Shown here in pieces: positions 1 to 4,505 of a stretch of DNA of 5,400 bases. This stretch comes from JAUMXJ01 sp041781135. GTDB lineage: Bacteria; Bacillota; Clostridia; Peptostreptococcales; Acidaminobacteraceae. The notes beneath the pieces are model-generated. The model saw only the letters and a program-made list of their open reading frames with translations, was not told where the DNA came from and made no database searches. Location: positions 1 to 5,400 of the forward strand of contig JBHAZV010000001.1 in the NCBI GenBank assembly GCA_041781135.1, in the 5' to 3' direction. Within the stretch, counting starts at the first letter, position 1; each line of letters begins with the position of its first letter. The translations under genes and the position numbers were made by a program.

Positions 1-2
1 CC

Positions 3-614
3 AAAAAAATGTTGCCATATACCAAGCAATATTTCGAAGAACTTGTGACTACAGGAAAAATTAAGGAAGTGCGTCCAAGCAATGTATGGTATCAGGAAAG
101 AGAAGATTTTAGTGAAAGCGCTGTAGGAGTAGAGATGAGCAGCTTCCCAAACAAAGGCTTCGAATTATTAAAAGGCCGGCCGATATTCAAAGGTGTGATA
201 TTGGGCGGGTGCTTAGAGTCAATTTATGATATTTTTGACAATAAAAGATTTGAAGACACCGTTTCTTTGTGTGCAAAATATAATCTCTTTCCAAATTTAG
301 AAGATTGGAAAGAAAAAATTCTGCTTTTAGAAACGAGCGAAGAGAAGCCTGCGCCTGATTTGTTCAGAAAAATGATACAAGTATTAAAGGACTATGGAAT
401 ATTTGATGTCTTGACAGGTGTGTTGGTGGGGAAACCACAAAATGAAGCGTATTATGCTGAATATAAATCAATTTTGATGGAAGAACTTTCCGATAAAAAT
501 GTGTCAGTAGTTTATAATGTGAATGTTGGACATGCCACACCAAGGTGCATAATTCCCTTTGGCGTAGAAGCGGAAGTAGACATAAACAAACAAGTAATAA
601 TGTTCAATTATTAA
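3..614 (+). CDS. S66-family LD-carboxypeptidase / MccF-like serine peptidase, 5' partial
   Basis: The reading frame is open to the left edge, so the ATG at 9 is probably an internal methionine; numbering here counts from it. The visible 201 residues match the C-terminal part of S66 peptidases. A GGCLES segment (66-71) sits where the family has its GGNL motif. A LLLETSEE stretch (105-112) should carry the catalytic glutamate. An amphipathic helix and LTGVLVGKP (135-143) follow, and GHATPR (174-179) supplies the catalytic histidine, followed by the family's PFG-x-EAE-x-D ending. The nucleophile serine lies in the missing N-terminal third (the family is usually about 300-350 residues). Family members cleave L,D-peptide bonds in cytoplasmic murein recycling (LdcA) or hydrolyse microcin C-type peptide-nucleotides (MccF). 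The ETSEE wording leans towards the MccF-like clade, but the substrate cannot be decided. Codon use looks more A/T-rich than in the genes to the right. No clear terminator follows. Confidence 0.87.
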   Translation, partial: KKMLPYTKQYFEELVTTGKIKEVRPSNVWYQEREDFSESAVGVEMSSFPNKGFELLKGRPIFKGVILGGCLESIYDIFDNKRFEDTVSLCAKYNLFPNLEDWKEKILLLETSEEKPAPDLFRKMIQVLKDYGIFDVLTGVLVGKPQNEAYYAEYKSILMEELSDKNVSVVYNVNVGHATPRCIIPFGVEAEVDINKQVIMFNY

Positions 615-662
615 AAAGCAGCACAGCAGCAGCCGCGTCAAAATATAATTTGCTAAGAGAGG

Positions 663-809
663 ATGGGGCACATAATTACAAATTCATTTCGCAAGGAGTC
701 CGTATGTATGGGCGACGACGCCGAAAACGGCGAATATACAATTGAACTACGGGACAGCGCTCCGCTCGGAGGGAAAATCCTATCAAAGCGAGTTGTTACG
801 ATTTTGTAA
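663..809 (+). CDS. small possible protein of 48 aa (or 33 aa from 708), perhaps a truncated gene
   Basis: An ATG at 663 opens a 48-codon frame ending in TAA at 807-809. A second in-frame ATG at 708 has a good AAGGAG ribosome binding site (693-698) 9 nt upstream, whereas the first ATG has purines directly abutting it and no proper spacing. The inferred protein begins MGHIITNSFRKESV and continues with the acidic MGDDAENGEYTIELRD. Third positions in the second half are rich in G/C, as in the true genes here. After SAPLGG the sequence turns basic and hydrophobic and stops, which could mean the end of a truncated longer gene. A TATAAT at 644-649 lies upstream, but no convincing -35 is 16-18 nt before it. 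No domain is recognised. It may be a real small protein, a gene remnant or chance. It lies in the gap between the S66 peptidase and the tRNA promoter. Confidence 0.38.
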   Translation: MGHIITNSFRKESVCMGDDAENGEYTIELRDSAPLGGKILSKRVVTIL

Positions 810-821
810 CCACCCCGATCA

Positions 822-850
822 TTGCACATATTCAGAAGCATTGCTATAAT
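822..850 (+). promoter_or_regulatory. sigma-70/SigA promoter of tRNA-Ser
   Basis: TTGCAC at 822-827 and a perfect TATAAT at 845-850 are separated by exactly 17 nt. A TG at 842-843, one base before the -10, makes an extended -10 element. The expected start is near 857, leaving a leader of about 14 nt before the tRNA at 871. The near-consensus strength fits a stable-RNA gene. Confidence 0.85.
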
Positions 851-870
851 ACACTTTGTGGATGATACTT

Positions 871-958
871 GAAGAGGTGACCGAGTGGCTAAGGAGCACG
901 CCTGGAAAGCGTGTAGGGCTTAACGGCCTCGTGGGTTCGACTCCCATCCTCTTCGCCA
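871..958 (+). tRNA. tRNA-Ser (anticodon GGA)
   Basis: This is a complete class II tRNA of 88 nt. The acceptor stem is GAAGAGG (871-877) with CCTCTTC (948-954), the discriminator is G955, and CCA is encoded (956-958). The anticodon stem CACGC/GCGTG (897-901/909-913) encloses the loop CTGGAAA, giving anticodon GGA (904-906), which reads UCC and UCU serine codons. The long variable arm (about 914-930) is typical of serine tRNAs. The T arm is GTGGG/CCCAT (931-935/943-947) with loop TTCGACT. It has its own promoter and is followed directly by a terminator, so it is a single-gene unit. Part of its 3' half is repeated downstream at 1110-1130. Confidence 0.97.
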
Positions 959-997
959 AAACCCTTCGGAAGCCGTATGGCGATCGGAGGGTTTTTA
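938..997 (+). repeat. 60-bp direct repeat, copy 1 (tRNA-Ser 3' end plus terminator)
   Basis: These 60 bases run from inside the T-loop (C938) through the acceptor strand, CCA and terminator to A997. They recur without a mismatch at 1110-1169, a period of 172 bp. Copy 1 is embedded in the functional tRNA gene, so it is the likely source. Confidence 0.95.
959..996 (+). terminator. intrinsic terminator of tRNA-Ser (first copy)
   Basis: AACCCTTCG (960-968) pairs with CGGAGGGTT (985-993) apart from one G-T wobble. The interior holds a small GCC/GGC hairpin (972-974/979-981). The stem ends in a TTTTT tract (992-996). It begins directly after the tRNA CCA end. An identical copy lies 172 bp downstream. 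Confidence 0.9.
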
Positions 998-1005
998 ATT
1001 ACAAA

Positions 1006-1120
1006 GGTGGGAGTCGAACGGCAAGCGAAAAGCAACCCGATCTGCGAAGCAGTAGAGCTTTTCGCGCAGACTGGCGTGATAGCGAGTTGCGTATAAGCAA
1101 CGAGCGGAGCGACTCCCATC
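1006..1120. repeat. palindromic structured element built on tRNA T-arm sequence
   Basis: The outer arms pair over 11 positions: 1006-1016 with 1110-1120, with TGGGAGTCG/CGACTCCCA perfect and one G-T wobble next to it. Inside are a perfect 9-bp inverted repeat GCGAAAAGC/GCTTTTCGC (1025-1033/1057-1065), a small CTGC/GCAG hairpin within it (1042-1045/1049-1052), and a GTTGC/GCAAC hairpin (1086-1090/1097-1101). A competing pairing, TCTGCG/CGCAGA (1041-1046/1065-1070), is also possible. The left arm TGGGAGTCGAAC (1008-1019) is an inverted copy of tRNA-Ser positions 935-946, and the right arm belongs to the direct repeat of the tRNA 3' end. It could be a small mobile palindrome, a remnant of an integration at the tRNA, or a structured RNA. 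I cannot assign it to a named family. Confidence 0.75.
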
Positions 1121-1169
1121 CTCTTCGCCAAAACCCTTCGGAAGCCGTATGGCGATCGGAGGGTTTTTA
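1110..1169 (+). repeat. 60-bp direct repeat, copy 2 (tRNA 3' fragment plus terminator)
   Basis: This is an exact copy of 938-997. It carries the T-loop 3' part, the acceptor 3' strand, GCCA and the whole terminator, but no D-arm, anticodon or 5' acceptor. The DNA before it does not resemble the tRNA 5' half, so this is a fragment rather than a decayed second tRNA gene. Confidence 0.95.
1131..1168 (+). terminator. intrinsic terminator (second copy)
   Basis: Identical to the tRNA-Ser terminator: AACCCTTCG stem, small inner hairpin, CGGAGGGTT and TTTTT (1164-1168). It would catch transcripts that read through the first terminator and the palindrome, and it insulates the regulator operon that starts about 90 bp later. 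Confidence 0.85.
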
Positions 1170-1184
1170 TTATTCAAGCAAAAG

Positions 1185-1227
1185 CTTAATTCAATCTTAA
1201 TCACTTTTTGCCTTGGTTCTTAATCAC
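1185..1227 (+). promoter_or_regulatory. three CTTAAT direct repeats, candidate response-regulator operator
   Basis: CTTAAT occurs at 1185-1190, 1196-1201 and 1219-1224, starts 11 and 23 bp apart, so all three lie close to the same helical face. The last two share the longer identical core TCTTAATCAC (1195-1204 and 1218-1227). OmpR/PhoB-family regulators bind tandem direct repeats of about 11-bp period, and this array sits immediately upstream of such a regulator gene. Autoregulation is an inference. The third repeat falls in the spacer of the candidate promoter. Confidence 0.45.
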
Positions 1228-1241
1228 ACATTGACTACAAT
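1213..1241 (+). promoter_or_regulatory. candidate promoter of the two-component operon
   Basis: TTGGTT (1213-1218) and TACAAT (1236-1241) are 17 nt apart. The -10 matches consensus at five of six positions and the -35 at only three, as is usual for an activated promoter. A start near 1248 would give a very short leader carrying just the ribosome binding site. Confidence 0.5.
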
Positions 1242-1248
1242 ATTACCG

Positions 1249-1255
1249 AAAGGAG
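1249..1255 (+). promoter_or_regulatory. ribosome binding site fixing the TTG start of the response regulator
   Basis: AAAGGAG lies 6 nt before the TTG at 1262. No ATG or GTG is available nearby in frame, and the protein from this TTG begins exactly where receiver domains begin (MTNILICDDE), so the rare start is well supported. Confidence 0.85.
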
Positions 1256-1261
1256 ATTGCT

Positions 1262-1960
1262 TTGACAAACATACTTATCTGCGATGATGAAAAAGACATT
1301 GTAAACGCGCTTAAAATCTACCTCGCCGACCCGAGTTTCAAACTATTTGAGGCATCAAACGGCGAAGAAGCCATAAACATACTCAAACAAGAGAATATCC
1401 ATCTCGTGCTGCTCGATATTATGATGCCCATAATGGACGGAATTACCGCGACAGCAAAAATAAGAGAAACGAGCAATGTTCCCATCATTTTGCTGACCGC
1501 AAAGAGCGAAGACACTGACAAAGTGCTCGGTCTAAATGTTGGCGCTGACGACTACATAACAAAACCATTCAGCCCAATCGAAGTCGGCGCAAGGGTCAGA
1601 TCGCAGCTAAGAAGATATCTTCAGCTTGGAAGCAATATCAAAAAGCAGGATTATTTTTCGATCGGAGGCGTAGAGCTTGACGACTCAAAAAAAGAGGTCC
1701 TGCTTGACGGCGAACCAGTCGCTCTTACACCAAAGGAATTCGACATACTCAGACTGCTGATTTCCAACGCCGGCAGGGTCTTTTCCCCAAAGGAAATCTA
1801 CAGCGCCGTATGGAACGAAAAACCGCTTGCAAGCGACAACACTGTTGCCGTACACATACGCCATCTCCGCGAAAAAATCGAGATAAACCCCGCCGAGCCC
1901 CGCTATATCAAGGTAATTTTCGGACAGGGATACAAATTTGAAAAAGGTCGTGAACTATGA
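1262..1960 (+). CDS. OmpR/PhoB-family response regulator (VanR-like)
   Basis: A 232-residue DNA-binding response regulator of normal family length. The receiver domain (about 3-115) shows the acidic pair D8-D9, phospho-acceptor D52 in LVLLDIMMP, switch threonine T79, Y98, and K101 in the ADDYITKPF motif. A short linker leads to a winged-helix domain (about 130-230) with LTPKEFDILRLL and the recognition-helix region TVAVHIRHLREKIE, closing on FGQGYKFE where most relatives have WGVGYK. Its order and motifs resemble VanR-type regulators. It should be phosphorylated by the kinase encoded immediately downstream and then bind direct repeats, possibly those at 1185-1227. Translation starts at TTG. 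Its stop overlaps the kinase start (ATGA), implying translational coupling. Target genes cannot be seen. Confidence 0.95.
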   Translation: MTNILICDDEKDIVNALKIYLADPSFKLFEASNGEEAINILKQENIHLVLLDIMMPIMDGITATAKIRETSNVPIILLTAKSEDTDKVLGLNVGADDYITKPFSPIEVGARVRSQLRRYLQLGSNIKKQDYFSIGGVELDDSKKEVLLDGEPVALTPKEFDILRLLISNAGRVFSPKEIYSAVWNEKPLASDNTVAVHIRHLREKIEINPAEPRYIKVIFGQGYKFEKGREL

Positions 1961-3942
1961 AAAAATTCAACAGAAGTATTTTAGGAAAATCAATATTTTT
2001 TATATTGTGCATTATTGCATTTTTCGCCACGCTTGTTTCGCTTCTCAGCGCTCTGATTATGCTGGAAACAGGTTTTTACACGCAGAGCAAGGACGAACTT
2101 TGGGAACGAATAATACGCTCCGTTGTACGCGAAAAATCATACAATACTGCTGAAAAATTTGTACACGCAAACCCTGATTTTGATCAAAGCGCTTCTACGG
2201 CGCCAATTACACTGCCCGACAACGGCAATATGATTTTTGAAATTACCGACAAAAACGGAAAGGTCTTTGCGCGCTCGAAAAGCGTTTCAGAAAGCGCCTC
2301 GGAGAATTGGGATTATACAAATCAATTCTCGTATACCCGCGCCCCCGCCTCTCAATACGGTCAGGAAACCTATGTCCACATTTCTTTTGCGTCCAAAGAT
2401 GAATATTTTGTAATAAAATCCCGTCTTATGCCGACCCTGCCTGTTCAAGACGCGTTCCGATTCTACCACGCGGCGCTGGACATAGCATATTCCCTAAAAT
2501 ACAGCATTTACCTCATCGGATTTCTCGCCTTTCTAATATTTATCTCCACCTTCGTGGCGCTCATGTGCTCTGCCGGAAGAAGAAACGAAGACGAGGACCT
2601 GCATGCAGGCATTATGAGCAAGCTTCCGCTCGATCTTTTGATCTTTATGGAATTTTGGATCATTTTAGCAACAATTTCAGTCGTTTGGAATGGAATGTAC
2701 AACAGGGCATCTACATTGCAAAGTTCGTCGCTGATGCTTGCAGGGCTGGCCGCAGCAGTCACAGCTCCAATGTTGCTCGGAACCTGCATAAGCATTGCCG
2801 TCAGACTCAAACAGGGAACTTTTATTAAAAATAATCTATTCTACCTTGCTGCCAAGCTGCTTTTTGCAGGCATAAAAAAGATTCTTTATGCACTCATAAA
2901 AATAGCAAAATTCTATATCCGCGCCTTTGAAGGTACATTTGTGCTGTTCAAAGTTACAGCCGCACTGCTTGCAATCACCCTTGCAGAATTCTTCGTCATT
3001 GCAACCAGCCATCGCATATCTCACATTTTAACTTTCTGGTTCTTGGAAAAACTGATTCTTGTGCCGATTATTTTATACATCGCAAATAGCGCAAAAAAGC
3101 TCGAACAGAGCGCAACTGCGCTGGCGGAAGGCGATCTGGGTCATTACACCGATACTAAACATTTGATATTTAACCTTAAAACACACGGAGAAAATCTGAA
3201 CAACATAGCAAAGGGCGTCGCGATTGCCGTAGAAGAAAGACTGAGGAGCGAACGCCTTAAAACCGAGCTTATAACAAATGTTTCTCACGATATAAAGACG
3301 CCTCTGACTTCAATAATCAATTACTCCGACCTGTTATCAAAAGAGCTGGATACCGACGGCAGCGCGAATAAAGACAATATCTCCGAATATGCGAATGTGC
3401 TGCACAGGCAGTCTGTAAAACTAAAAACGCTGATAGACGATCTCGTAGAAGCTTCAAAGGCATCTACCGGAAATCTTGATATAATGCCGTCTCCGGCTGA
3501 TGCATCGCTGTATATCGAGCAAATATTAGGAGAGTATACCGATCGGATGGCTGCATCAAATCTCAGTATAATCACGACATCGTCACAGAGCGCAGAAGGT
3601 GCGCTTATAATGGCTGACAGCAGAAGAATGTGGCGCGTCTTCGACAACCTTATGAACAATATTTGCAAGTACGCCCTCTCCAAAACAAGAGTTTATCTCG
3701 GAGTCGAAGCAGATGAACAAAATGTAATATTTTCCTTCAAAAACACCTCTAAGGAGGCGTTAAATATGAGCGAATCTGAGTTTTTGGAGAGGTTCACGCG
3801 CGGAGATGTATCAAGAAGTACTGACGGCAACGGACTGGGACTTGCAATTGCAAAGAGCCTGACCGAACTGCAGGGCGGCAAACTCGAAATAACCACAGAC
3901 GGCGATCTGTTCAAGGTTACGCTGACTTTTCCAAGAATATAA
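1957..3942 (+). CDS. membrane sensor histidine kinase with six predicted transmembrane helices
   Basis: This 661-residue protein is large for a VanS-type kinase. Helix 1 (about 12-37) is followed by an extracytoplasmic domain (about 38-178). Helices at about 181-205, 226-246, 258-283, 327-350 and 358-377 follow, with a basic amphipathic stretch (295-322) between the fourth and fifth. A HAMP-like linker ends in EGDLGHYTDTK (391-401). The dimerisation domain carries the phospho-acceptor H444 in NVSHDIKTPL. The ATPase domain has the N-box DNLMNN (563-568), an F-box region FLERFTRGD (609-617) and the G2 box GNGLGL (624-629). The usual DxGxG G1 box is replaced by KNTS (595-598), a variant I recall from other Firmicutes kinases of this group. 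The ATG overlaps the regulator's stop and has AAAGG about 9 nt upstream. The ligand is unknown. An envelope signal is a guess from the sensor layout. Confidence 0.94.
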   Translation: MKKFNRSILGKSIFFILCIIAFFATLVSLLSALIMLETGFYTQSKDELWERIIRSVVREKSYNTAEKFVHANPDFDQSASTAPITLPDNGNMIFEITDKNGKVFARSKSVSESASENWDYTNQFSYTRAPASQYGQETYVHISFASKDEYFVIKSRLMPTLPVQDAFRFYHAALDIAYSLKYSIYLIGFLAFLIFISTFVALMCSAGRRNEDEDLHAGIMSKLPLDLLIFMEFWIILATISVVWNGMYNRASTLQSSSLMLAGLAAAVTAPMLLGTCISIAVRLKQGTFIKNNLFYLAAKLLFAGIKKILYALIKIAKFYIRAFEGTFVLFKVTAALLAITLAEFFVIATSHRISHILTFWFLEKLILVPIILYIANSAKKLEQSATALAEGDLGHYTDTKHLIFNLKTHGENLNNIAKGVAIAVEERLRSERLKTELITNVSHDIKTPLTSIINYSDLLSKELDTDGSANKDNISEYANVLHRQSVKLKTLIDDLVEASKASTGNLDIMPSPADASLYIEQILGEYTDRMAASNLSIITTSSQSAEGALIMADSRRMWRVFDNLMNNICKYALSKTRVYLGVEADEQNVIFSFKNTSKEALNMSESEFLERFTRGDVSRSTDGNGLGLAIAKSLTELQGGKLEITTDGDLFKVTLTFPRI

Positions 3943-3945
3943 ACC

Positions 3946-4503
3946 TCACTTCTCGCCGCGTTTGCGAGAGCTGCGAAGACCCCTAAAAAAATCGGAAAGC
4001 ATCGCCGAGCACTCCGACTCTAACACGCCGCCATCCACCTTCGGATAATGATTCAGACCATTCACAGCAAACAAATCAAATACTGTTCCGAGTGCTCCGT
4101 GCTTGCGATCGCGCGCACCGTACACCACTCTGGCAAGCCGCGCCTGATGTATTGCCCCAGCGCACATCGGGCATGGCTCGAGAGTGACATACAGTGTGCA
4201 TCCCTCAAGCCTCCAAGCCCCCAATTTCTTGGAGGCCTTTTCTATGGCATTTATTTCGGCGTGTCGCGTAGACAATAAATGCTTTTCTTTAGTATTCCTG
4301 CCGCGCGCAATGATGCGACCGTTATGTACAACCACCGCCCCAACTGGCACATCCTTCGTTAACACCGCCCTTTTTGCCTCTTTTATCGCTGCGCGCATAA
4401 ACTTCGCATCATCACACCCGGATGCGCTGTTTTTTAACACACAGTTATCAGGTCTACAATCCGGCGCGCTGCCGTTAAATACGCCGCTTCCTGATTTTTC
4501 CAA
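3946..4503 (-). CDS. tadA: tRNA-specific adenosine deaminase TadA
   Basis: TadA converts A34 to inosine in tRNA-Arg(ACG) so that one tRNA reads CGU, CGC and CGA. The zinc and catalytic residues are present: H81-A-E83 (catalytic glutamate), and C111/C114 in LEPCPMCAG, numbering from the TTG at 4503. The stretch FMRAAIKEAKRA, the DVPVGAVVV strand, AWRLEGCTLYVTLEPCPMC and the C-terminal MLSDFFRGLR are typical of bacterial TadA, which is about 150-165 residues. The frame is open up to a GTG at 4569, but that start would overlap the upstream gene by 64 nt with no good ribosome binding site. TTG 4503 has GAGG 6 nt before it and lies 2 nt after the upstream stop. GTG 4440 would give the most family-like length but lacks a ribosome binding site. 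So about 30 N-terminal residues are uncertain. It is probably co-transcribed with the SUFU gene. Confidence 0.95.
   Translation of the reverse strand: MEKSGSGVFNGSAPDCRPDNCVLKNSASGCDDAKFMRAAIKEAKRAVLTKDVPVGAVVVHNGRIIARGRNTKEKHLLSTRHAEINAIEKASKKLGAWRLEGCTLYVTLEPCPMCAGAIHQARLARVVYGARDRKHGALGTVFDLFAVNGLNHYPKVDGGVLESECSAMLSDFFRGLRSSRKRGEK
3951..3969. other. short hairpin at the convergent gene junction
   Basis: TCTCGC (3951-3956) and GCGAGA (3964-3969) form a 6-bp stem inside the 3' end of tadA, a few bases past the kinase stop. Neither strand has a proper U-tract after the stem, so it is at best a weak bidirectional stop or a barrier to colliding transcription. Confidence 0.25.
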
Positions 4504-4505
4504 GG

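Noticed and set aside
704..745. 13-codon arginine-rich frame MYGRRRRKRRIYN with AAGGAG upstream
   Set aside because: It is the +1 shadow of the small frame at 708 and its ATG is only 5 nt from the ribosome binding site. The arginine run comes from reading GAC/GCC-rich codons out of frame.
653..841. 62-codon minus-strand frame opposite the small plus-strand frame
   Set aside because: No ribosome binding site, low-complexity Ser/Pro content, and it overlaps the tRNA promoter region.
1006..1120. CRISPR array or retron RNA
   Set aside because: There are no regularly spaced repeats with unique spacers, and no reverse transcriptase or cas gene in the window.
1043..1130. Second, degenerate tRNA-Ser gene
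   Set aside because: Only the T-loop-to-CCA part matches. The 67 nt before it show no acceptor, D-arm or anticodon similarity to the real tRNA.
856..1200. 114-codon plus-strand open frame across the tRNA, and two minus-strand frames over the same region
   Set aside because: They run through the tRNA, two terminators and the palindrome. The peptides simply translate the repeats (the same PLRQNPSEAVWR-type segment appears twice in effect), so they are artefacts of structured DNA.
1231..1236. TTGACT as a -35 element for the regulator operon
   Set aside because: A -10 at 17 nt spacing would fall inside the ribosome binding site and start codon.
1262..3942. Vancomycin-resistance vanRS locus, with the S66 peptidase as a resistance enzyme
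   Set aside because: The regulator is only VanR-like in family. No vanH, ligase or vanX gene is present, the kinase architecture differs, and the S66 gene is a separate unit beyond a tRNA with terminators.
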